A stretch of DNA of 64,000 nucleotides, taken from the NCBI RefSeq assembly GCF_021869535.1, contig NW_026262712.1, positions 115,069,640 to 115,133,639 of the forward strand, written 5' to 3'. Below, piece after piece: positions 48,701-59,600 of the stretch. The notes beneath the pieces were generated by a model. The model did not search any database, had not been told where the DNA came from, and saw nothing but the letters and a program-made list of their open reading frames with translations. Made by a program: the position numbers and the translations under genes. The DNA is from Mytilus californianus. Taxonomy: Eukaryota > Mollusca > Bivalvia > Mytilida > Mytilidae. The stretch's first letter is position 1, and each line of letters opens with the position of its first letter.

Positions 48701-49728
48701 AAAATGTCCTACTTTGATTGATCGTTGTTTAATTTACGTCCAGTGGCAAATATTTCATGCATGTTCAGGACCAGTCCTACTTTGATAATTTCCAACAGTT
48801 TACATGCTAATAATTAAAAACATTGTATTGTATTTAAATGTAGGTTATCATTTTTTTTTTATTCTAAAAACGTATTTTCATTTCATATAAATAATTGTAG
48901 ACTAGTGGACAAGTTGAATGCATTAAAATGTTAGACCAATAAGACAAAAATTATTAGACCAAACATACCTCAAGATATTCACATATTGCACCAGACTCAT
49001 TAACGACCACCTCTCCGTCTGTAAACGTCGGTACCTATAATCATGATAATATTACTTACAGACTGAAATACTGAAACAAATATAATACATTGAACAACAA
49101 ACATCTCCATCGGAAAACGTTGGTTTATAACAAAACCGAAGAAATATTTTTCAGAGCCTATTCCCTTGAACCTATTCCACATGATTTTTTTTTAATTTTG
49201 GTGATTGAAGTCGTTAGATAGACAGGAATGCTGCACTCGCGAAAAAATTCACACATATCTTATTTTTTGAATGAATAAAATAACAAATAAAGGCTGAAAT
49301 TGGAAAATGACTTCAGTAAATTCTCTACACATTTAGATGTATTTTGTCACGTATGGGGGTCCATACATGATGATGTTAGAACCTCGGTTAGAACTTCCGT
49401 AATATAATATTTTATAAGATATTAATGTACGATGTACGGTAATTATAGTTTTAAGTTTAAGATAAAGTAGTGCAATTAAATATTGCTTATTGCATAGAAC
49501 ATGTATAAAGTGTCTTCGCAGTGATTATGTGTGTGCTAAATATGAATATAGATCACTTACCTCTCCTCTGGGGTTAAGTTTTAGGACGTCTCCTCCTTTC
49601 ATTTCATTGTTGTCAAATGAAATTAATTTATTTTTATATCCACTGAATCCTTTCTCCTCCAAAGCAATCATTGCTTTCCAACACGGTACACTACCAGAAC
49701 CCCAGTACAGAAACATATTCTCAGCCAT
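42759..49728 (-). CDS. Glutathione S-transferase (rho/A-like), six exons, complete
   Basis: This cytosolic detoxification enzyme conjugates glutathione to electrophiles. The six CDS exons are 49561-49728, 48969-49034, 48185-48265, 46628-46708, 45373-45441 and 42759-42977. All junctions are GT/AG and phase 0, giving 227 codons, the usual size for the family. Exon 1 holds MFLYWGSGSVPCWK, the N-terminal glutathione-site strand and helix, and ends LNPRGE. Exon 2 (VPTFTDGEVVVNESGAI) has the cis-Pro region and the ESGAI glutathione-binding motif. Exons 3-6 are the helical C-terminal domain, with the conserved TMADVYFFP in exon 6. The chosen start, MAENMF at 49726-49728, matches the family N terminus as I know it. 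An upstream in-frame ATG at 49810-49812 would add 28 Arg/Ser-rich residues. Introns carry tandem arrays at 44,034-45,139 and 45,880-46,612. Class assignment (rho/A-like of aquatic animals) is from motif memory. Confidence 0.94.
44034..45139 (-). repeat. 353-bp tandem repeat, about 3.1 units, in a GST intron
   Basis: The anchor TGCGTCCGAAGCGC recurs at about 44,061, 44,414, 44,768 and 45,121, so the period is 353-354 bp. Units are very similar. On the minus strand each holds CCTGATGAAGGTAAATCCAG followed by AAAGCGC, and GTCCCCGAGGGTATCATCAG. Related single copies occur at 54,640-54,710 and 52,480-52,560. Open frames in the units are not conserved coding. Confidence 0.9.
45160..45370 (+). repeat. 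Dispersed repeat copy
   Basis: This belongs to the 705-890 family: TGATAGTTGTTTTCCATTCG then GGACTTTCCGTTTTGATT. It lies between the 353-bp array and GST exon 5. Confidence 0.8.
45880..46612. repeat. 79-bp minisatellite, about nine units, in a GST intron
   Basis: Each unit contains AGACACATGCCTATCACCGT, ATAATGACCTCTATATGTCC and CTTTTAAATCTCTGTAAGAT. Units differ at few positions. The array ends about 15 bp from the donor of GST exon 4. Confidence 0.92.
47200..47760. repeat. Low-level tandem or dispersed repeat in a GST intron
   Basis: Two diverged segments (about 47,240-47,400 and 47,410-47,600) share TAACTCTGGAACG-like and GGACAACGGTATACC-type sequence, typical of a decayed repeat. The minus-strand frame at 47553-47756 lies inside it and is not supported. 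Confidence 0.4.
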
Positions 49729-50740
49729 TGTGTGTCTGTTTTTACGTGACAAAACAGAAGTGTTCAGCGATCGATACGGCAAGATTAGGAAACGTATGGA
49801 AATGCGGGACATTGTGTGTGCGGTTAAGATGTAGTACGATTTGATAACAAACGTCTGTTTTTAAAGATATACTATCAAGTTGTTTCATTTCATACTCGCA
49901 ACCTTATAAATTCTTGTGATTACGATCATTAGTTTATTAAATAATATAGGTTCAAAAGGAATGAGTTAAGTACGAGAGCAAAGGATAAAGAAATTGTGAT
50001 TTCCAAATTAATCAAATTTCAAATCATTATTCATGATATTCAAATTTGAATTGGACCACGTGAAAAATTATTATAGTCCTATCAAGCTGGGGCATGTTTT
50101 TTTTTTATAATTGCTAGATTCTTAATTTCTTGTAAATTTTAAATTATTCAATCAATATAATTTGTTTCAGAAGGGCGGTGAATAAAGTTTAGGAAGAGTG
50201 GGTGGTATCAAGAGGCAAAGATTTTTTTTCCACAGGAAAAAAAAATACCAACCCCTCCCCCACCACAACCACACAAAGACACATCCACACATTCTCTCAA
50301 AAAACACATAAAAAATGAATGTTAAATGGCGGGAGAGTTGTACTGAAGTTAACATTCTAGTCTGGGATAAAATGGATTATTTATAAGTGGACATTGCACT
50401 TTGAACGAGCTTTCCATAACTGCAATTACTCTTAAATCGATAATTTGTGTTTATTGTATTTTTGTTATTTGCTTTTCGTGCTTAGGACCGATTTAATCAG
50501 TCATTTCCAACTGATCAGATGTTGTGTTGTTGCATCACTGTCTCATTTTAGAGGACATATGAGCGATCAAAAACTTGTTAAACCCCGCCACATTCTGTAT
50601 GTACTTCTACCAATCGTGTGGTTCAATGGTTGTCGTAGGTCGACGTCTGTCATATTTTTTTTTTTTTTTTTTTTTTCATTTCTGTTGTTTAATCAGGCCC
50701 TGGTCTTCTCTTTGAATTATTTCACATTTTTTCATGCTAG
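49729..50740. other. GST upstream region and intergenic sequence
   Basis: This should hold the GST 5' leader and promoter on the minus strand. An in-frame upstream ATG lies at 49810-49812. No clear TATA or initiator can be assigned. A T22 run lies near 50,655-50,676. Confidence 0.5.
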
Positions 50741-51602
50741 GTCTTTTAAAGTTTGACGGTATAAGTTTTGCTGATTGTCACACATCTTTGCCTTTCATCA
50801 TGAGCAATCGTTGTGTCATAGGCAATCGTACCAAATGTTTTCATTTACATACAATTCCTAAAACTAACAATTTATAACCTGTATTGCATTCACAACTGAC
50901 ATTTTGAACATTGAAAGAGAGATATACTGATTGATTTATTGTTACTTTACGCACAGTGGCAAATATATTATACATATTCAGGACGAGAACAAATTAACAA
51001 TTAATACAATAGGTACATGTAGTGCTTAAGGAAGGTGAACTGAGAAGAAGAGTCAGAAATTTTTGTCAGGGTTCTTTAACGTGTAGAGAGCATGGTAATC
51101 ACCCTACACAAAGCATCTGATGGAAAGATCTCGACAGAACGTTGTCGCGTATTTATAAATGCCGCACAGTCAAACCGATGCCCCACTATAGCAAGGGTTT
51201 TTCTATCGCACTAGTGAATTCCACGGATTATGATATCTTGACCCGTGTCAACCCTTAGAGATAGAATGCACACAGCATTACTACTCAGTAATTGTCGAAA
51301 CAAGATTTACAATGAGTGAGTGATTGGATAGGTGTGAAGTTTACATCCTTACATGTATGTTTTGTCCTGTACATATTGTCTTGTCTTGTGTTAACCATGT
51401 TTGTAAAATTGTGAATCTGTATACATCCATATTGAGGAGACCCACACGTAGCCTCTGGCTGTTGGCAATCCTCTTTAAATAAATAAAGAATTAAATTTAG
51501 ATCTACAAACAAGTCGACATGACCGAAATCTTAAATTGACTTCCTATAGAAGTTGTTGTCTTTAGATAATATTTTTTATTGATTTTTGCCTTTTGGAAAA
51601 CA

Positions 51603-51795
51603 ATAAAAGATTGAAAGAACTTTAAACAGTAGAAATGATCAACATGAGAGGATCTTCAGAAGAATAATAGATTGAAAGAACTTTAAACAGTAGAAATGAT
51701 CAACATGAGAGGATCTTCAGAAGAATAATAGATTGAAAGAACTTTAAACAGTAGAAATGATCAACATGATTGGATCTTCAAGTTCAGAATAATAA
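51603..51795. repeat. 61-bp direct repeat, three units
   Basis: AGATTGAAAGAACTTTAAAC with AGTAGAAATGATCAACATGA recurs three times, almost unchanged. Confidence 0.9.
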
Positions 51796-52394
51796 TAGAA
51801 CTGTTCAATGGACTTCGTTGATGAGTTCTCTTTAATGATATTTTTTACTTATTTAATTTGCAGTGTTATTTATATAGTGAACTCATTTTTGCAACTCTAA
51901 TAAAAACAAAACAGTAAGTATAAGCATACAAATGATCAGATATAAAACTTCTACAAATAAATCAGCATGACTGAATTATTAGAATGTCCTTTTATGGTTA
52001 AAAGGCCATATTTACTTTTATATTAGAATTAATTGGAGACGTGAAATGATGCCAATGAAAGATAACCACTGATGTTCCGAAAGGTTTTATTGTTGCATAT
52101 ATTTTTTACAAGGATGGTTCAGGCTAAGCTATTTATATACTATAATGTCGTTACTATGCGTATGGTATATATGCAAACATAAGTTAGTACGTACGAACTG
52201 ATCTTTAAAATTAGGAAACGCATATGCTCTTCCATGCTTGTCGAGCCTGCGACATTTATGTAGCGGGAACGAGACATTGCAATCATGGATTCTGTCATCG
52301 GCGTCGTCGTCAACATTTAGGTTCAGTTTGTGGTTAAAGTTCTTTTAGACATCAATAACTTTGTCAAACCTTAATAGACTTTCTGAAATGCACA

Positions 52395-52835
52395 GAGGCC
52401 TCGAGCATCACTGAAGAGACATTCATTGTCGAAATGCGCATCTGGTGCAGAAACATTGGTACCGTTAATGTTATTACTTCCACTGGGGCGATGCCTCTAC
52501 TGTTGGACTGTTAGTCCCCGAGGTTATCACCAGCCCAGTAGCCAGAACTTCGGTACTTGCATGTAAATACGGATTTTGTGTTATTCAAATTTGCTGTTAC
52601 AAAATTTTAGCAATTATTCTAAATTAAGGAATATATCTTCCTCATGCAAAGCTCTGATTCCTTGCGCGGCTTTGGCTATACTTTTTTGTCCTTTTTGGTT
52701 TATAGCTCTTCATCTTTTTAATAAGCTTTGGATTTTTAATTTGGCCTCGAGCATCACTGAAGATACATTAATTGTCGAAATGCGCATCTGGTGCAGAAAA
52801 ATTGGTACCGTTAATGCTATTAGTCTTTTGCATTT
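52395..52835 (+). repeat. Pair of dispersed repeat copies with hammerhead-like core
   Basis: CTCGAGCATCACTGAAGA and GTCGAAATGCGCATCTGGTG occur at 52,400-52,450 and again at 52,745-52,795. A third, diverged copy lies at 32,022-32,070. Each has CTGAAGA, a short hairpin and GAAA in that order. Confidence 0.75.
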
Positions 52836-53159
52836 AACAAATAGATACAGTCTGGAGTAAAATTTTGTAGAACACCAATTACTTTGTCAAACCTTGTTAA
52901 AATTTTATGAAACATTGTCAGCAGCCATTTTTTATGATTGAGAGATATTGTCTGAAGCACAATTTAAAAAAAATATACTTTTTCCAGGAAATTACTGATA
53001 GATGTACTTTTTGCAGTTAACATTGACTGACAGTTTGGGATTAAATAATTTTTATGATAAATTCATAAACCTTCATGGATTGTTATGTAACTTGGACAGA
53101 TGCTTATATTCAAGATCAAGAAATAGCATCTAAAGATTTTTTTTTTTTATTTCAATTCC

Positions 53160-53350
53160 GCATTTTATTGATAAATGGGCTCACGCGTTTACCCTGAAAG
53201 TATCGCTGCAATCGCAATCGTAGGCGACACACAGGGTTCCGCACAACCCTTTACAAATTTCATTGTTATTTTTCAGATTGACAGTTTCTAAACTCTTTTT
53301 GGTGGAACTTAGTGATGATGTTGTTGTTTGCACTTCGTTTGAAAACTAAA
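53160..53350 (-). other. Peroxidase 3' UTR, or a small Cys-rich alternative exon
   Basis: On the minus strand an acceptor-like CTTTCTTTAG is followed by 55 open codons ending ICKGLCGTLCVAYDCDCSDT and a TGA. AATAAA follows about 20 nt later (53,163-53,168). Most simply this is peroxidase 3' UTR with its polyadenylation signal. The six closely spaced cysteines make an alternative terminal exon conceivable. No homologue is recognised. Confidence 0.3.
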
Positions 53351-53606
53351 GAAAGGTATTCAAGATAATATGAATACGTTTGTGCTTGCCGGATTTTTGT
53401 TTTTTATACGAATCATTTTATTCGATTTACATTTGTGTATACTATGAAGTTATTCAATAGTCTCAAGGTTTATACCTTTAATCGTCGTCGCCGTATATTT
53501 CGTTGTTTTTTCAAGAGTGTGTGTGTATTGGGACAGCATATGCATAATTAACAAAGTTCTATCTTTAATAAGTATTTGATTTGCAGTGTTATTTATATAG
53601 TGAACT

Positions 53607-56600
53607 CTAATGACGTTCCCTCCATGCATTCAGTTCTTGTTCTCCGAGTCTTGGAAACGAATTACATGGCTGTCTGTGTATTCTGAAATAAACATTGTAT
53701 ATATCACTGAATCATTGAGGATTATTTGATAACTACTTTATCGTTACAAAATATCGAAGAAAAGCATGTCTCATAATTCAAAGCATGTCTCATAATTCAA
53801 AGCATGTCTCATAATACAAAGCATGTCTCATAATACAAAGCATGTCTCATAATTCAAAGCATGTCTCATAATACAAAGCATGTCTCATAATTCAAAGCAT
53901 GTCTCATAATACAAAGCATGTCTCATAATTCAAAGCATGTCTCATAATACAAAGCATGTCTCATAATTCAAAGCATGTCTCATAATTCAAAGCATGTCTC
54001 ATAATTCAAAGCATGTCTCATAATTCAAAGCATGTCTCATAATACAAAGCATGTCTCATAATACAAAGCATGTCTCATAATTCAAAGCATGTCTCATAAT
54101 TCAAAGCATGTCTCATAATACAAAGCATGTCTCATAATTCAAAGCATGTCTCATAATACAAAGCATGTCTCATAATTCAAAGCATGTCTCATAATTCAAA
54201 GCATGTCTCATAATTCAAAGCATGTCTCATAATACAAAGCATGTCTCATAATACAAAGCATGTCTCATAATTCAAAGCATGTCTCATAATTCAAAGCATG
54301 TCTCATAATACAAAGCATGTCTCATAATACAAAGCATGTCTCATAATTCAAAGCATGTCTCATAATTCAAATCATGTCTCATAATTCAAAGTCTTAAAAT
54401 ATCAAGCAGGAAGTTGAGCATTATGCATTAGTTACTCTTGTAAATTAGTTTAAACTGAAACTACAACTTTCATCTAAACTGATTATAAATGCATGGCTGA
54501 CTGACGAATTATAAATCCTAACGATTTTAACTCCGTGGCAAAGCTAGCCTGATGTGTGATTTGCTAAATTGGTTGGTCCCGCCATGAAACTCCTCAAGTT
54601 TTCAAATATTTAAACATCCGTAACCTTTATTGTTTTGAGGACTGGGCGTTCTTGATGAAGATAAATCCAGAAACGTGCTTTTGACGCACTAAATTTCAAT
54701 TATTTTGTTTTTTGTTGTGTGAGGTCTCGGATTTTAAAATTGGTCTCAATTATCTTTATAGAAACCGTATGCGTCGCAATGCGCCTCTAAAGCAGTATAA
54801 TTGGTACGTATCTTTGAAGAAACCGTATGTGTCTCAATGCGCCTCTAAAGCAGTATAATTGGTACCACGTATCTTTGAAGAAACCGTATGTGTCGACATG
54901 CGCCTCTAAAGCAGTATAATTGGTACGTATCTTTGAAGAAACCGTATGTGTCTCAATGCGCCTCTAAAGCAGTATAATTGGTACCACATATCTTTGAAGA
55001 AACCGTATGTGTCGACATGTGCCTCTAAAGCAGTAAAATTGGTCTCAAGTATCTAAAGAAACCGTATGTGTCGCAATGCGCCTCTTAAGCAGTATAATTG
55101 GTACCACGTATCTTTGAAGAAACCGTATGTGTCTCAATGCACCTCTAAAGCAGTATAATTGGTACCACGTATATTCGAAGAAACAGTATGTGTCGGCATG
55201 CGCCTCTAAAGCAGTATAATTGGTACCACGTATCTCTGAAGAAACCGTATGTGTCTCAATGCGCCTCTAAAGCAGTATAATTGGAACGTATATTTGAAGA
55301 AACCGTATGTGTCTCAATGCGCTGCTAAAGCAGTATAATTGGTACGTATCTTTGAAGAAACCGTATGTGTCGCAATGCGCCTCTAAAGCAGTATAATTGG
55401 TACCACGTATCTTTGAAGAAACCGTATGTGTCTCAATGCGCCTCTAAAGCAGTATAATTGGTACCAAGTATCTTTGAAGAAACCGTATGTGTCTCAATGC
55501 GCCTCTAAAGCAGTATAATTGGTACCACGTATCTTTGATGAAACCGTATGTGTCGACATGTGCCTCTAAAGCAGTAAAATTGGCCTCAAGTTTCTTTGAA
55601 GAAACCGTATGTGTCTCAATGCGCCTCTAAAGCAGTATAATTGGTACGTATCTTTGAAGAAACCGTATGTGTCGCAATGCGCCTCTTAAGCAGTATAATT
55701 GGTACCATGTATCTTTGAAGAAACCGTATGTGTCTCAATGCGCCTCTAAAGCAGTATAATTGGTACGTTTCTTTGAAGAAACCGTATGTGTCGCAATGCG
55801 CCTCTAAAGCAGTATAATTGGTACCACGTATCTTTGAAGAAACCGTATGTGTCTCAATGCGCCTCTAAAGCAGTATAATTGGTACGTATCTTTGAAAAAA
55901 CCGTATGTGTCGCAATGCGCCTCTAAAGCAGTATAATTGGTACCACGTATCTTTGAAGAAACCGTATGTGTCGACATGTGCCTCTTAAGCAGTATAATTG
56001 GTTCTATGTATCTTTGAAGAAACAGTATGTGTCGACATGTGCCTGTAAAGCAGTATAATTGGTACGTATTAATATCTTTGAAGAAACCGTATGTTTCGAC
56101 ATGTGCCTCTTAAGCAGTATAATTGGTACCACGTATCTTTGAAGAAACCGTATGTGTCTCAATGCGCCTCTAAAGCAGTATAATTGGTACCATGTATCTT
56201 TGAAGAAACAGTATGTGTCGACATGTGCCTCTTAAGCAGTATAATTGGTACCACGTATCTTTGAAGAAACAGTATGTGTCGACATGTGCCTCTAAAGCAG
56301 TATAATTGGTACCACATATCTTTGTAGTATAATTGGTACCACGTATCTTTGTAGTATAATTGGTACCACATATCTTTGTAGTATAATTGGTACCACATAT
56401 CTTTGTAGTATAATTGGTACCACGTATCTTTGTAGTATAATTGGTACCACATATTTTTGTAGTATAATTGGTACCACATATCTTTGCAGTATAATTGGTA
56501 CCACATATCTTTGTAGTATAATTGGTACCACGTATCTTTGCAGTATAATTGGTACCACGTATCTTTGTAGTATAATTTGTACCACATATCTTTGCAGTAT

Positions 56601-59600
56601 AATTGGTACCACATATCTTTGTATGCAGTATAATTGGTACAACATATCTTTGTAGTATAATTGGTACCACATATCTTTGTAGTATAATTGGTACCACATA
56701 TCTTTGCAGTATAATTGGTACCACATATCTTTGTAGTATAATTGGTACCACATATCTTTGTAGTATAATTGGTACCACATATCTTTGTAGTATAATTGGT
56801 ACCACGTATCTTTGTAGTATAATTGGTACCACATATCTTTGTAGTATAATTGGTACCACATATCTTTGTATGCAGTATAATTGGTACCACGTATCTTTGT
56901 AGTATAATTGGTACCACATATCTTTGTAGTATAATTGGTACCACATATCTTTGTATGCAGTATAATTGGTACCACGTATCTTTGTAGTATTATTGGTACC
57001 ACATATCTTTGTAGTATAATTGGTACCACATATCTTTGTATGCAGTATAATTGGTACCACGTATCTTTGCAGTATAATTGGTACCACGTATCTTTGTAGT
57101 ATAATTGGTACCACGTATCTTTGTAGTATAATTGGTACCACATATCTTTGTAGTATAATTGGTACCACATATCTTTGTATGCAGTATAATTGGTACCACA
57201 TATCTTTGTAGTATAATTGGTACCACGTATCTTTGTAGTATAATTGGTACCACATATCTTTGTAGTATAATTGGTACCACGTATCTTTGCAGTATAATTG
57301 GTACCACGTATCTTTGTAGTATAATTGGTACCACGTATCTTTGTAGTATAATTGGTACCACATATCTTTGTAGTATAATTGGTACCACGTATCTTTGATG
57401 AGTTTTTATCTGTTGTTATTTCAATGTTTTACTGCAGATATTTCCGTACTGCTTTGACAATTCACCTACGACCAATTAACATCAGTAAGTCTATTTTCAA
57501 AATGTTCAGTGTTTATTATTTACCAATGCAAAACAATATAAACTAAACTCTAAAAAGATCTGGATTGACTAACAGAAAAACCATGAATAACAACATTCAC
57601 AGAAACGGATACCATATTACATATTTATGAATAATACGTAAAAATTATTCAGATAATGTAAGCAACTAAATGACCGCTATATTTCAAGGCAAATAATTCA
57701 CTTAAAAGATTCTTTTAACACGAATATATTAAGGAAGGTTTTAAAAAAGTACAAAAAAAACTTTTCCACAACAAAACATTATACAGAAGGAGATTAAGTA
57801 ATTCAAAAAGTTATTATAATGATTATATACACATAAGACTAAATAGAGATCATGAGTAAACGCCAATCCGAAAAAAAAAATGCATTGCCATCACAAATAT
57901 CTAGTGGTCATTAATAATAAAAGACCTGAGCCTACACCGTACATTGAACTGTAGCGCCTTCACCATACACTAAGCTGTAGCCCTTCACCGTACACTAAAC
58001 TGTAGATATCCCCATGTCAAGATAAATTGTTAATACTATCATACCTTTCTTTACACCTAAAAATATATTTTAATATAATTAATGACAAGCACAAAAGAAT
58101 TGAAGTAAGTACAAATATAAATTAATTCTGCAATAAGCTATAGAAAGATATCTTAAACAATTACACAACACTCTACGTATATTCAATGCAATAAGCACGT
58201 TATAGAAAAATAAAACAACTCTATGAAAGTATATTTATTTCTTTAAAAAGACAGAAGGAAACTGCAAAATTTGACAGATGAGTAAAAAACTAATGAGAGG
58301 TAGCTATTTTAAAGTCACAGTTGAAAATGCCCATGGAATAAGTATCGTCCATCTTCATTTAAGCAATTCATGGACTTCACAGTTTAGAAAAGAATCATAG
58401 TGAGATTCAACAGTTTAATAGGTCTCCGGTTTTAGCATTGTCCCAGATCACTACAAACCAATGAGCAGTATTTGTACTCGACTGTACTGATTCGTACTCA
58501 ACCATTCTGAATTAATAAGTATGAATTTTACTGGAAATTACTTGACCCCTATCTTATCTTAAAGATACTCGACTGTACTTATTTGTACTCGACCCTAATC
58601 TGGACCATGATTAAAAGCCTGATCTAGTACTCAATCAATAAATCATTCTCAACTTTGCATTACCCGTTTATAACCTGTTTTCAATGTCTGAACCATACTT
58701 GAGTAAATGTCTGAACTGTACTCCACCAATTCTAAATCATACTTGACCAATTTATTTCTAATTAGTTCATCTTGATTTTGTGATTTTCTATGATTTCAAA
58801 CTAAACAATACTTCTCTCTGGTTTCCTATAAGTTTTGAACAAATTGCAATTTAGACTTGCATTGATTATCTTGATGATGAATAAAAAAAATGTATTATAC
58901 ACAAATAATTTAATTTTGGACGTAACACGTCTGGCTGAAAGTTTTTTGTCTTTCACCTCATAGACATAATTTTGTCATATGACCGTGACGTCATCAACAT
59001 TTTTTCATGATTTACTCCTTAAAAATGGAATTTAGAATTAAATCATAAGGAATGACTGTAATATTTTTCTGTCTATTCGAAATAAACTCAAAAATGTCGT
59101 GCACACTTTTAAATAACCCGCTACGCTATTGTATTTCTTCGTAGACAGAAAAAATATTACAGTCATTCCTCAATTACATTTAGAACTAAATTGTATATGA
59201 TGTCTCTATATAAATACAAGCATATATCGCTGTGAGATTAAGAAATAATTTACGATTGACCTTCTTGGAAGGCATGCTTCGAATGATTGCGAAAACAGTA
59301 ATAGGCATGTCATACATCTTTTTTTTTTAAATACTTCCATGTAGATTAAAGTTTCAGTTGGATAGACAACCGCGGAATTGAAATATAACTACAGTTTGCG
59401 ACCGAGTGTCATTACTCAAAAATGAAAGTTGTGTTATATCAAGGTATACAGGTAATTTTTCTTCAGAGACATGTGCTTGTGTCTGGAAGTTGTGAATTCA
59501 ATACCGTGAACAGATACATCTACCTACCCTGGAAGTTGTGAATTCAATACAGTGAACAGATGACCTACTTATCCTGGAAGTTGTGAATTCAATACCGTGA

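Larger units (their letters stand above)
50741..53150. other. Intergenic with several repeats
   Basis: It contains a dispersed fragment (50,740-50,840), a 61-bp x3 tandem (51,603-51,795), a hairpin-repeat relative (52,240-52,320) and two copies of a repeat carrying CTGAAGAGACATTCATTGTC-type sequence (52,395-52,560 and 52,742-52,835). No gene is supported. Confidence 0.6.

Noticed and set aside
53761..54390. 19-bp repeats considered as a protein-coding or CRISPR-like array
   Set aside because: There are no spacers and no conserved frame; 19 is not a multiple of three.
56159..57398. Very long open frames on both strands (up to about 400 codons) with repeated peptides such as CGTNYTTKI or YKDMWYQLY
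   Set aside because: They arise because the 27-bp minisatellite unit is a multiple of three and lacks stops in several frames. All frames are open at once and none has a start context, domain or splice logic; the stretch lies in a peroxidase intron.
57401..59026. Search for additional peroxidase exons between 60,707 and 53,682
   Set aside because: The exon phases already match (GG followed by A), and the protein reads continuously from LPG to IHRQPCNS. No extra exon is needed.
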